64,000 nt of DNA, from positions 124,001-188,000 of the forward strand of contig RFQZ01000001.1 of assembly GCA_009924735.1 (NCBI GenBank), given 5' to 3'. Positions 26,019 to 34,058 of this stretch are shown here, one piece after another (position 1 is the first letter of the stretch; every line of letters begins with the position of its first letter). Position numbers and translations under genes: made by a program. The notes under the pieces were generated by a model. That model searched no databases, was not told the origin of the DNA, and was given only the letters and a program-made list of their open reading frames with translations. The stretch comes from Flavobacteriia bacterium (lineage in GTDB: Bacteria > Bacteroidota > Bacteroidia > Flavobacteriales_D > Crocinitomicaceae).

Positions 26019-27320
26019 ATGGCGCAACTGAACAGAACAGAGTCAAAACGATTGTTTGAATCAGCAAACACTTTGTTTCCCGGGGGAGTCAATTCACCCG
26101 TACGCGCTTTTAAAAGTGTAGGAGGAACGCCTCTTTTTATTGACAAAGGCAAAGGGTCCCACATTTGGGATGTAGATGGGAATAAATTCCTAGATTTTTG
26201 CAACAGCTGGGGGCCTTTGATTCATGGCCATGCGAATGATTATGTTGAAAGTAAGGTAATAGAGTCCTTGAAAAAGGGGGCGAGTTTTGGTGCGCCAACG
26301 GAGATGGAGAATCGCCTGGCTACCCTCATTAAAACACACATTCCGTTTATTGAAAAAATGCGGTTTGTAAGTTCCGGAACCGAGGCGGTAATGTCTGCGC
26401 TGCGATTGGCAAGGGGGTATACGAACAAATCAAAAATATTGAAATTTGAAGGCTGTTACCATGGGCACGTGGATGCTTTGTTGGTAAAAGCAGGAAGTGG
26501 AATGGCCACGCTTGGGACCTCTTCCAGTGCAGGTGTTCCAGATGCTTTCGCCAATGAAACGTTGGTCCTCCCCCTAAATGATGCAGAAAAATTGCAGCGC
26601 ACTTTTGAAAACCATGCCCACGAAATGGCAGCCGTGATTATTGAGCCTGTTCCGGCTAATAATGGTCTGCTTTTACAAGATTTAAGCTTTTTGATGCAAC
26701 TTCGGGCACTCTGCACAGAACACAAGGTACTGCTAATCTTTGATGAAGTTATCTCAGGTTTTCGTGTTGCTTTTGGAGGCGCGAGTGAGGTTTACAAAAT
26801 AACACCAGACATTGTTACCTATGGCAAAATAATCGGCGGAGGATTGCCCGTTGGAGCCTATGCTTCTTCGAATGAAATCATGTCTATGGTCGCCCCCGAA
26901 GGGCCGGTTTATCAAGCAGGCACCTTATCTGGTAACCCCGTGGCCATGGCAGCGGGCATTGCCCAGTTGGAGTTGTGTTTGACTGAAGGGTTTTATCCAA
27001 GGATGGAAGTGAAAACAAGTCAATTTGTACAACGAATCAACGCTTTTGCCAAAATAAAGAACTATCCTTTTGAACTTGCATTCATGGGGTCTATTTTTTG
27101 GTTGTCTTTTAATGGGCGTAAATCGGTTCATCGGTCGGATGAGATCAATTCCGACATGACAAAGTTTAATGAAATGCATGCGTTTTTGTTGGAAAACGGC
27201 GTTTACATTGGTCCAAGCGGATACGAGGTGGGTTTTGTTTCTTCTGCCCACACGGAGGAAGAACTGGCTTATGCCGCCGATTGTTTTTGCAGGGGCTTAG
27301 ACGTGTTGTATGGCAAATGA
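26019..27320 (+). CDS. hemL: Glutamate-1-semialdehyde 2,1-aminomutase
   Basis: 433 residues. Produces 5-aminolevulinate for heme synthesis by the C5 pathway. Signatures: PGGVNSPVRAF near the N-terminus, FVSSGTEAVMSALRLARG, the PLP aspartate in LIFDEVISGFR and the PLP lysine in TYGKIIGGGLPVGAY. It is the first gene of a plus-strand run that continues through an SDR protein into carotenoid genes; the next ATG lies one base after its stop (an alternative overlaps it by 11 bp). Confidence 0.97.
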   Translation: MAQLNRTESKRLFESANTLFPGGVNSPVRAFKSVGGTPLFIDKGKGSHIWDVDGNKFLDFCNSWGPLIHGHANDYVESKVIESLKKGASFGAPTEMENRLATLIKTHIPFIEKMRFVSSGTEAVMSALRLARGYTNKSKILKFEGCYHGHVDALLVKAGSGMATLGTSSSAGVPDAFANETLVLPLNDAEKLQRTFENHAHEMAAVIIEPVPANNGLLLQDLSFLMQLRALCTEHKVLLIFDEVISGFRVAFGGASEVYKITPDIVTYGKIIGGGLPVGAYASSNEIMSMVAPEGPVYQAGTLSGNPVAMAAGIAQLELCLTEGFYPRMEVKTSQFVQRINAFAKIKNYPFELAFMGSIFWLSFNGRKSVHRSDEINSDMTKFNEMHAFLLENGVYIGPSGYEVGFVSSAHTEEELAYAADCFCRGLDVLYGK

Positions 27321-27321
27321 A

Positions 27322-28329
27322 ATGAAAACAGTGGTATTGGGAGGGACAGGGCTTTTGGGGAGTCACCTTTTGTTTGATTTAACAAAAACGCAAAAGGTTG
27401 TTGCCACTTTTAGGAATGAAAAAAAGACCCAGTTGGTTTTGGCGGTTTTTAAACACTATGACTTTGAAAATGCGGAAACCCAATTTCGAAAAATTGAATG
27501 GGTGCAAGCAGATGTGCTTGACATTGAATCGCTAAGAGAGGTTCTCCATAATGCCACCCAAGTTTACCATTGCTCTGCTTTGGTTTCCTTTCATAGGATT
27601 GACTTTTATAAGTGCATAGCCATAAACCGAGGGGGCACTGAGAACGTCGTAAACGTTTGCCTTGAAATCCCATCCGTTAAGTTGTGTTATGTAAGTTCTA
27701 CTGCGGCGATTGGACAGAATAAATCTGGAAAAACAACGGAAAAAGATGTTTGGAAAGCCGGAAACCTAAACAGTGGGTACTCTGTATCAAAATTCGGTGC
27801 TGAAAAAGAAGTTTGGAGAGGCATCGAAGAAGGGTTGAATGCGGTAATCATCAATCCCTGTGTGATCTTAGGCGCGGGAGATTGGGACCAAGGGTCATTA
27901 AGTATTTTTAAGACGGCGCAAAAGGGCCTTCGGTTTTACCCCAGCGGATCCAATGCCACGGTGGACGCTAGAGATGTATCTAAATCCATGGTGTTTTTGA
28001 TGAATTCAGACCTAAGGTCAAAACGATTTTTGTGTACAGGGGAGAACGCCTCTTTTAAGGTGCTTTTTTCAAAACTTAGCCTTGCCATGGGAAAAACCCC
28101 ACCGAAGCTTAAATCTCCGAGGCAATTGGCGCTATGGGTGGGTTATTTATTGGAAACATTCAATTTAATGCGTGGAAACAGGGAAGGCCTCACCATTGAA
28201 ACAGCCCAAAGCGCGTATAAAAACATTTCCTATGACTCGAGTGTTTTAAGGAAATTGTTGAATTTTGAATTTTATTCCCTTGATGAAACGATTCGAAATG
28301 GTTTGTCAGGAAGATTAAAGGAATGGTAA
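27322..28329 (+). CDS. NAD-dependent epimerase/dehydratase (extended SDR)
   Basis: 335 residues from ATG at 27322; ATG at 27310, overlapping hemL, is an alternative. The Rossmann glycine motif GGTGLLGSH is at the N-terminus, and the catalytic Tyr and Lys lie in YSVSKFGAE after the serine region VSSTAAIG. It resembles dihydroflavonol reductase-like or sterol-dehydrogenase-like SDRs. The substrate is unknown. Its position between hemL and the carotenoid genes, with overlap into the next gene, suggests co-expression with carotenoid synthesis, but that is inference. Confidence 0.82.
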   Translation: MKTVVLGGTGLLGSHLLFDLTKTQKVVATFRNEKKTQLVLAVFKHYDFENAETQFRKIEWVQADVLDIESLREVLHNATQVYHCSALVSFHRIDFYKCIAINRGGTENVVNVCLEIPSVKLCYVSSTAAIGQNKSGKTTEKDVWKAGNLNSGYSVSKFGAEKEVWRGIEEGLNAVIINPCVILGAGDWDQGSLSIFKTAQKGLRFYPSGSNATVDARDVSKSMVFLMNSDLRSKRFLCTGENASFKVLFSKLSLAMGKTPPKLKSPRQLALWVGYLLETFNLMRGNREGLTIETAQSAYKNISYDSSVLRKLLNFEFYSLDETIRNGLSGRLKEW

Positions 28330-28949
28330 ATCAAATGAAAAAACATTGGGAAATTTGGGTGTTGGGACTGCTTTACTTCGTAGGCACTACGTCCATGTTA
28401 TTTCCTGAACTCAAAACCCGAATCCTACCTTTCGCTGCGTTGAACCTTGCCCTTTCATTCGGATTGTTACTGCATACATTCCGATGGGACGGAAAGATTC
28501 TGATTCTTTCATTTATGCTTTTTGCCGTGGGGATGACCGCGGAATGGATTGGTGTTCATACGGGCTATTTGTTTGGGGATTATGTATATGGAGCTAACTT
28601 AGGTCCCAAGCTATTTGAGGTGCCTCTTATCATCGGGGTCAATTGGGCAATGCTTGCTTGGCTTGCGTTTGATTTGGCAAAAAGACTTGCGAAGAATAAA
28701 GCCGCTCAAGTTTTTATTGGGGCAGCAACCATGACCTTGATAGACGTTTTAATGGAGCCCGTTGCTGCAGCAAATGATTTTTGGGCTTTCAAAAACCTAG
28801 AGGTGCCATTATTTAATTATTTATGTTGGTTTTTACTTTCGATTTTTATACAATTGTACCTGGTTTGGCAAGTTAAACTTGAAAAGAACAAAACAGCTTT
28901 GTGGCTGTTTGGATTTATTTGTTTTTATTTTTTAATTCAAATCTTTTAG
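28323..28949 (+). CDS. Carotenoid biosynthesis membrane protein (DUF422, CruF-like)
   Basis: 208 residues, or 204 from a second ATG at 28335. About seven hydrophobic helices. The segment AEWIGVHTGYLFGDYVYGANLG, here given only by its key residues Glu-Trp, Gly-Tyr-Leu-Phe-Gly and Tyr-Gly, together with VPLIIGVNW and MEPVA, matches the DUF422 family, which includes the CruF 1',2'-hydratase and C50 carotenoid proteins. A hydratase role on carotene ends is possible, but not certain. The start overlaps the SDR stop; crtZ follows after 2 nt. Confidence 0.82.
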   Translation: MVNQMKKHWEIWVLGLLYFVGTTSMLFPELKTRILPFAALNLALSFGLLLHTFRWDGKILILSFMLFAVGMTAEWIGVHTGYLFGDYVYGANLGPKLFEVPLIIGVNWAMLAWLAFDLAKRLAKNKAAQVFIGAATMTLIDVLMEPVAAANDFWAFKNLEVPLFNYLCWFLLSIFIQLYLVWQVKLEKNKTALWLFGFICFYFLIQIF

Positions 28950-28951
28950 AT

Positions 28952-29431
28952 ATGTTTTGGTGGGGTCCCCTTGTTTTATTTGCAACTTTTTTAGGAATGG
29001 AATTTATGGCGTGGTTTACACATAAATTTATTATGCACGGAATGATGTGGTATTTTCACAAAGACCACCATCAAGTTGAGGAGGGAGTATTTGAAAAAAA
29101 TGATGTTTTCTTTCTGATTTATGCCATTCCTTCTTGGTTGGGTATCATGCTGGGTTTTATGTATCAGTTTTATTTTTCCATTTGGGTCGGTTTTGGGATT
29201 GCACTCTATGGACTTGCCTATTTTTTAATCCATGATGTTTACATTCACCGAAGGTTTAAACTTTTCCGTGACATTAATCACCCGTATTTTTATGCCATTC
29301 GAAAAGCACACAAAGTGCACCACAAGAACCTGCATAAAGCGCAGGGAAGTAGTTTTGGAATGTTGATGGTTTCTCCAAAATTTTATGCCGAAGCGAAAAA
29401 AGCCTATAGGTCACAAAGCCCTGTGAAATGA
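28952..29431 (+). CDS. crtZ: Beta-carotene hydroxylase, di-iron type
   Basis: 159 residues from ATG at 28952. A membrane di-iron hydroxylase that adds 3-hydroxyl groups to beta-ionone rings, giving zeaxanthin from beta-carotene. All four histidine boxes are present: HKFIMH (His24, His29), HKDHH (His36, His39, His40), HDVYIH (His94, His99) and HKVHH (His120, His123, His124). The length fits bacterial CrtZ. Its TGA overlaps the ATG of the lycopene cyclase gene by 4 nt. The presence of CrtZ and a cyclase argues for zeaxanthin-type pigments. Confidence 0.92.
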   Translation: MFWWGPLVLFATFLGMEFMAWFTHKFIMHGMMWYFHKDHHQVEEGVFEKNDVFFLIYAIPSWLGIMLGFMYQFYFSIWVGFGIALYGLAYFLIHDVYIHRRFKLFRDINHPYFYAIRKAHKVHHKNLHKAQGSSFGMLMVSPKFYAEAKKAYRSQSPVK

Positions 29432-30117
29432 GTTTGTACGCGTGGGTGTTATTGCTTTCCTTCCTTGGCCCCTTTTTCTTAAGTTTTGATAAGAAAGTAG
29501 CATTCTATCACAAATGGAAACACCTGCTACTGCCTCTTTTATTTGTCTCCGTTCCCTTTATTTTTTGGGATCATTTTTTTACAGAATTGGGACTGTGGGG
29601 ATTTACTCAACGGTATATTGGCGGGTGGTTTTTAGGTAACCTGCCCATTGAGGAATGTTTATTTTTCGTGGTTGTTCCTTACAATTGCGTGTTCATTTAC
29701 GAGGTTTTGGGAAAATATTTTACAATCGAAATGAAAACAAGATTCAACGCTTGTTTTTTTGTGGTTTTTATCCTCGCGGGACTTGCTTTAATTTTAGGCA
29801 ATTTGGGGGCATGGTATACCATGACAGCCGTTCCATTCGCCCTGTCTATTGCCTTGGTGTTGTGGTTTTTGAACCCAAAATGGTTGACACATTTTATCTT
29901 TACGTATCTTGTTTGTTTAATACCCTTTCTTATTGTAAACGGCGTTTTAACGGGTGCGGTCACCCAAGGGCCTATTGTTTGGTATCATCCCACAGGTTTT
30001 TCGGGCATACGCATGGTTACCATACCTGTAGAAGATCTGTTCTATAATTTCGACTTGTTATTGGGAACTGTTATTTTTTATAACCTTTCAAAAAACCTAT
30101 TTCTTAGCCAAAAGTAA
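29428..30117 (+). CDS. Lycopene beta-cyclase, fused heterodimer type (CrtYcd)
   Basis: 229 residues, six or seven hydrophobic helices. Two half-domains are each marked by the acidic motif of this family: PIEE at residues 73-76 and PVED at 200-203, each near a tyrosine/phenylalanine-rich helix. This matches the lycopene cyclase domain of actinobacterial CrtYc/CrtYd fused in one chain, as found in Bacteroidota. It would cyclise lycopene to beta-carotene for CrtZ. Phytoene synthase and desaturase genes are not in the window. The 3' end overlaps the convergent rfaE2-like gene by 21 bp. Confidence 0.88.
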   Translation: MSLYAWVLLLSFLGPFFLSFDKKVAFYHKWKHLLLPLLFVSVPFIFWDHFFTELGLWGFTQRYIGGWFLGNLPIEECLFFVVVPYNCVFIYEVLGKYFTIEMKTRFNACFFVVFILAGLALILGNLGAWYTMTAVPFALSIALVLWFLNPKWLTHFIFTYLVCLIPFLIVNGVLTGAVTQGPIVWYHPTGFSGIRMVTIPVEDLFYNFDLLLGTVIFYNLSKNLFLSQK

Positions 30118-30606
30118 AGTTGTAGAGTACCCGTCAACCAAAGGAATGGTAGCCGTTTCTCCACCCCAAGATTTTGCTTCCGAGGAACCAACGATGTAGG
30201 TTTTTGATGTTGCATCCGTATCAAGCGCGTTGTAGTCGCCTCCTTTAACAATGACGTCTGGTTGAAGCGCTAAGATTACGTCTAAAGGCGTTGAGGAGGA
30301 AAAAACCACCACTAAGTCAACGAAGCCAAGTGAAGCCAAGACCAAGGCCCGTGCAGACGCTGGATTGATCGGACGGTTTTCGCCTTTATTCAAGCTTCGC
30401 ACAGATGCGTCGTCGTTAACGGCCACAATTAATTTGCTCCCCAAGTCTGCTGCCTGTGCAAGGTATTGAACATGACCTAAATGTAGAAGGTCAAAACAGC
30501 CATTGGTAAAGACGGTTTTCTGGTTTTTTAATCTGTACAATTCACGTAATTGTGATGCGGTTTCAATGGTAACCACTTTGTTTTGGACGTATTCCCACCT
30601 TTTCAT
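30097..30606 (-). CDS. rfaE2: D-glycero-beta-D-manno-heptose 1-phosphate adenylyltransferase-like protein
   Basis: 169 residues, a stand-alone cytidylyltransferase-fold domain equal to the C-terminal half of HldE. The nucleotidyltransferase motif [14 protein letters not shown] is at residues ~38-51, then [12 protein letters not shown], and [10 protein letters not shown] and a closing STTLLLAKK. It makes ADP-heptose for LPS core in organisms with heptose LPS; the kinase half is not next to it. The start ATG overlaps the panD stop (ATGA), so the two are coupled. Confidence 0.85.
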   Translation of the reverse strand: MKRWEYVQNKVVTIETASQLRELYRLKNQKTVFTNGCFDLLHLGHVQYLAQAADLGSKLIVAVNDDASVRSLNKGENRPINPASARALVLASLGFVDLVVVFSSSTPLDVILALQPDVIVKGGDYNALDTDATSKTYIVGSSEAKSWGGETATIPLVDGYSTTLLLAKK

Positions 30607-30956
30607 AAGCTTAGTAAATTGGTTTTTTCGTTTGGAAAGACGAGTTTGGGCTGAAAGGTTTTGGCTTCCTCAAAATCCATGGTTGCATAACTGATAACGA
30701 TGATGACATCGCCAACGGCTACTTTTCGAGCGGCAGGACCGTTGAGACAAATGGTTCCAGAGTCCTTTTTTCCTTTTATAACATAGGTTTCTAAGCGTTC
30801 ACCATTGTTAATGTTAACCACTTGAACCCTTTCGCCTTCGAGAAGGTTGCCTGCCTCCATTAACCGTTCATCAATTGTGATGCTTCCGATATAATTTAAT
30901 TCTGCTTGGGTTACGGTAACCCGATGAATTTTAGATTTTAAAACTTGAATTTGCAT
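30603..30956 (-). CDS. panD: Aspartate 1-decarboxylase
   Basis: 117 residues. A pyruvoyl enzyme producing beta-alanine for pantothenate. The self-cleavage site Gly24-Ser25 is visible in YIGSITID, with Lys9 in LKSKIHR nearby, and the conserved [12 protein letters not shown] follows. It supplies panC, encoded 47 bp upstream, and likely has its own promoter between the two genes. Confidence 0.96.
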   Translation of the reverse strand: MQIQVLKSKIHRVTVTQAELNYIGSITIDERLMEAGNLLEGERVQVVNINNGERLETYVIKGKKDSGTICLNGPAARKVAVGDVIIVISYATMDFEEAKTFQPKLVFPNEKTNLLSL

Positions 30957-30979
30957 GGTTTTTACGTAAAAATGCTGTC

Positions 30980-31011
30980 CAAAATTAATGCAATTCAGCG
31001 TCTCTACAAGG
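30980..31011 (-). promoter_or_regulatory. Internal promoter for panD
   Basis: Minus strand TTG (31009-31011, inside panC), 21 nt, TAATTTTG (30980-30987), 23 nt before the panD ATG. Both parts match the consensus. Confidence 0.55.
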
Positions 31012-31846
31012 CCATGTTGTCAATTAAACGAACTTTACCGAGATATGCAGCGATGCAACAATGCGCATTTTCTTGATATTCCGTCAAGGGTAAAAGGGTG
31101 GTTGGGTCCACCACCACTAAATAATCTAATTGTAAAAGCGAGGCGGAAAAAAGTTCCTGAGCCGATGCAAGTATGTGAGAAAGGGGAATGCTTTTAATGT
31201 TGTCTCGCACAAAACAAAGGGTTTTGTACAAAAGGGTTGCCTCTTCTTGCTGCGATAGGGATAAAAGTTGGTTCCTGCTGCTCATTGCCAATCCAGAGGC
31301 CTCCCTAAGGGTTGGGACGGGTACAATTTCCACGGGTAAACTCAATTTACCCACCATGTTTTGCACCACTGCTACCTGTTGAAAATCCTTTAACCCAAAA
31401 TAGGCTTTGGATGGATGAACAAGGTTGAAAAGTGCGTAAACCACATCCATTACTCCCTGAAAATGCCCCGGACGCGACGCGCCTTCCAATCGCTGGTCAA
31501 GCCCCATAAGGTCAACCTTTGGCGAGGCAAAATTGACGTTAAACAAATCTTCAGAAGTAGGAAGAAAAAGCACAAGTCCACCCAGGGTTTCAAGCTTTTC
31601 TCGGTCAACCTCAATCTGTCGCGGGTAGTTTGCGAAATCGTCGCTTTCGTTGAATTGGCGTGGGTTTACATAAATACTCACCACACAGAGCGAATTCTCA
31701 TCCTTGCAACGCTTCACCAAGGACAAATGCCCATCGTGTAAGGCGCCCATGGTTGGGACAAAACCGATCGTTCCGCCTTTTGCTTTTTCAAGTTCCAGTA
31801 GGGATTTAAGGTCTTCTGCGACTGTGTATATTTGAACGTTAGACAT
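31004..31846 (-). CDS. panC: Pantothenate synthetase
   Basis: 280 residues. Joins pantoate and beta-alanine using ATP. Signatures: [17 protein letters not shown] (nucleotide and pantoate binding, near residues 29-45), [13 protein letters not shown], and DFQQVAVV; the KMSKS-like loop is SSRNQLLS. It is divergent from the GT5-like gene, with a promoter element for each in the ~96-bp gap, and precedes panD. Confidence 0.96.
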   Translation of the reverse strand: MSNVQIYTVAEDLKSLLELEKAKGGTIGFVPTMGALHDGHLSLVKRCKDENSLCVVSIYVNPRQFNESDDFANYPRQIEVDREKLETLGGLVLFLPTSEDLFNVNFASPKVDLMGLDQRLEGASRPGHFQGVMDVVYALFNLVHPSKAYFGLKDFQQVAVVQNMVGKLSLPVEIVPVPTLREASGLAMSSRNQLLSLSQQEEATLLYKTLCFVRDNIKSIPLSHILASAQELFSASLLQLDYLVVVDPTTLLPLTEYQENAHCCIAAYLGKVRLIDNMAL

Positions 31847-31868
31847 CGAACGAAAAATAGTAAGGTCA

Positions 31869-31876
31869 CAAAGCTA
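31869..31876 (-). promoter_or_regulatory. -7 element of panC
   Basis: TAGCTTTG on the minus strand, exact consensus, 22 nt before the ATG at 31846. Confidence 0.5.
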
Positions 31877-31907
31877 TGCCTTTTTAGGAAAGTTCACTTG
31901 TTTTTTT

Positions 31908-31915
31908 TAACTTTG
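31908..31915 (+). promoter_or_regulatory. -7 element of the GT5-like gene
   Basis: TAACTTTG, exact consensus, 27 nt before the ATG at 31943. Confidence 0.5.
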
Positions 31916-31942
31916 CTCCCCCTCAAAAAGCGCGCAAGCTAA

Positions 31943-32764
31943 ATGGAAAAGAAACGAGTTTTATTTATCTCTCAGGAGATTTCCCCTTTTTTACCGAAAA
32001 CAGAAATTTCTTCCTTTACCAGAAGGATTGCTCAAGCCACTCAAGAAGAGGGCAAGGAAATCAGGGTTTTTATGCCAAGATATGGTGTAATCAACGAAAG
32101 AAGACACCAGTTGCATGAAGTCATTCGATTGTCTGGTCTAAACCTTTCCATCGATGACCAAGACCACCCATTGATCATTAAAGTCGCATCGGTTTCCGCC
32201 GCAAAAATGCAGGTTTATTTTATTGACAACGACGATTTTTACAAGCGAAAAAACTTATTGACCGATGAGGAAGACAAGGAATTTGTTGACAACGATGAGC
32301 GTTCAATTTTCTTTGTGAGAGGCATTTTAGAAACGGTTAAAAAACTCGGTTGGCAACCAGATGTCATTCATTGCAACGGATGGTTTACGGGGTTGATGGC
32401 TTTGTATATCAAACACATTTACAAGAAAGACCCACATTTTAAAGAAACCAAAGTGGTGTATAATCTATACAACGAAAGGTTTAACGATAATTGGGACCCT
32501 CGTTTTTTTGAAAAGCTTAAATTTGATGGTTTTCCAAAAGCTATGATCGAAAAAGCAAAAGACACAGATTTTCTATCGATTACGAAACTAATCGTTGAGC
32601 ATTGTGATGGACTCACCATCGCAGAGCCTAACCTAAGCAAAGATTTGATAGGGATTTTTGACGAAGCCACATGTCATAAAATGGATTATGTGGATGAAGA
32701 GAAACAACCTAAATCTTTTTCTGCCTTTTTTGACAAGGTCATAGACGAGCCAGTGTTAGCTTAA
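31943..32764 (+). CDS. Glycogen/starch synthase-like protein, N-terminal (GT5) domain only
   Basis: 273 residues, against about 480 for a full glycogen synthase. It matches the GT5 N-terminal Rossmann domain: RVLFISQEISPFLPKTEISSF at the start in outline, VFMPRYGVINERRHQLHE, and PDVIHCNGWFTGLM. The ADP-glucose loop KTGGL is replaced by KTEIS (residues 19-23), and the C-terminal GT1 domain is missing, ending instead in an acidic tail. It is unlikely to be a working synthase. Such half-proteins upstream of a DUF4270 gene and glmS recur in Bacteroidota; the function is not known to me. It lies 14 nt before the DUF4270 gene. Confidence 0.8.
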   Translation: MEKKRVLFISQEISPFLPKTEISSFTRRIAQATQEEGKEIRVFMPRYGVINERRHQLHEVIRLSGLNLSIDDQDHPLIIKVASVSAAKMQVYFIDNDDFYKRKNLLTDEEDKEFVDNDERSIFFVRGILETVKKLGWQPDVIHCNGWFTGLMALYIKHIYKKDPHFKETKVVYNLYNERFNDNWDPRFFEKLKFDGFPKAMIEKAKDTDFLSITKLIVEHCDGLTIAEPNLSKDLIGIFDEATCHKMDYVDEEKQPKSFSAFFDKVIDEPVLA

Positions 32765-32778
32765 TAAAAACCGAAAGA

Positions 32779-34056
32779 ATGCGCAAAGGCTTTTTTATTT
32801 TAATTGCTGTATTAAGCTTTCTTAGTTGTAAAAAAAAGGACCAATCACTGGGCAAAGACATCCTAGATCCCAATGCCTATCTTAATGGAATCACAACGGA
32901 TACATTTTTACTTTCAACGTCCATAATTCTTGAAGACTCTACCGAAACAGACAATGCAGGGAATGTGGTGCTAGGAAGTTACAACGACCCAAAATTTGGA
33001 TTGTTTAATGCTTCGTTTTATTCTCAACTGCGATTGGCAGGCATTAACCCGAATTTTGGAACGGTTTCAAACATCGTGGTAGATTCTTTCGTGTTGGCTT
33101 TGGAATACACAGGATATTACGGTGACCTCAGCGCACAAACTTTTGAGGTATATGAAATGACAGAATCCATTCATCCGGATTCTACCTACTATAATTTTAC
33201 GGTGAAAAACCACAGTTCAACCAACTTGGTCCCTGCAGGGAAAGGAACGCTGGTCCCAGACCCTCTGAACAAAACCATTGTTGGGGGAGACAGCCTTCAA
33301 GCGCAATTGAGAATTCATTTGGATACCCTTTTGGCCAAACAGTTCATAGCCGAGGCGACCAGTGGAAGCACAACCTTTTCAAGCGACGACAATTTTAAAT
33401 CGTATTTCAAAGGATTGCTCGTTAAAACCAACAACATTAGCCAGGCGGCGGGACAAGGCGGCGTTTTTTATTTTAACCTAAATGACCCAAGCTCCAAGTT
33501 AACCATTTATTATTCCCAAGCAGGAAGCCAAAAAACCTATGACTTGCTCTTAAATTCAACCTGTGCAGATTTTTCGCATGTGGATATAAATCACAGCGGA
33601 ACGGCAGTTGACCAGGTCATCAACAACCCTTCTCAAGGCTTACAATCGTTTTACGCACAGGCATTTGGACTCCGAGCTAAAATCGTAATTCCAGGCTTGT
33701 CCAATTTAACCAAAAACCAGTTGATTCATCGGGCCGAGATTCATTTGCCCATTCAATATAACGTTGGTTACAAGTACAAACCCGGTGCTAATGTTACCTT
33801 TGCAACCAAAAAAACAGCCTTCGCAAACAATTACATCAACACAGGTGTATTGGGCACTTACAGTGAATACACAAAAGAATTTTCCGCAGACCTGAAGCAG
33901 TACGTCCAGGCTGTGATTAACAAAGACATCGAAAACACAGGGCTTATCGTTTCTCCAAGATTTTTTATCAATTCAGCAGAAAGAATTATCTTCAATGGTC
34001 CAAACACCATTAACAAAGCAAAACCAAGAATTGTAATTACCTATACAACCTTCTAA
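32779..34056 (+). CDS. DUF4270 lipoprotein
   Basis: 425 residues. A lipoprotein signal (RKGFFILIAVLSFLSCKKK) places it on the outer membrane, with the lipidated Cys at residue 17. The body is a long strand-rich region (NAYLNGITTDTFLLST, later LVVKTNN-like repeats and the C-terminal NTINKAKPRIVITYTTF) matching DUF4270 of Bacteroidota. Function unknown. It is 2 nt upstream of glmS, and the triplet GT5-like, DUF4270, glmS suggests a link with amino-sugar or surface-glycan supply. Confidence 0.85.
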   Translation: MRKGFFILIAVLSFLSCKKKDQSLGKDILDPNAYLNGITTDTFLLSTSIILEDSTETDNAGNVVLGSYNDPKFGLFNASFYSQLRLAGINPNFGTVSNIVVDSFVLALEYTGYYGDLSAQTFEVYEMTESIHPDSTYYNFTVKNHSSTNLVPAGKGTLVPDPLNKTIVGGDSLQAQLRIHLDTLLAKQFIAEATSGSTTFSSDDNFKSYFKGLLVKTNNISQAAGQGGVFYFNLNDPSSKLTIYYSQAGSQKTYDLLLNSTCADFSHVDINHSGTAVDQVINNPSQGLQSFYAQAFGLRAKIVIPGLSNLTKNQLIHRAEIHLPIQYNVGYKYKPGANVTFATKKTAFANNYINTGVLGTYSEYTKEFSADLKQYVQAVINKDIENTGLIVSPRFFINSAERIIFNGPNTINKAKPRIVITYTTF

Positions 34057-34058
34057 AA

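Noticed and set aside
34057-34058. glmS ribozyme upstream of glmS
   Set aside because: The gap to DUF4270 is 2 nt, and the ribozyme is a Gram-positive feature; no room here.
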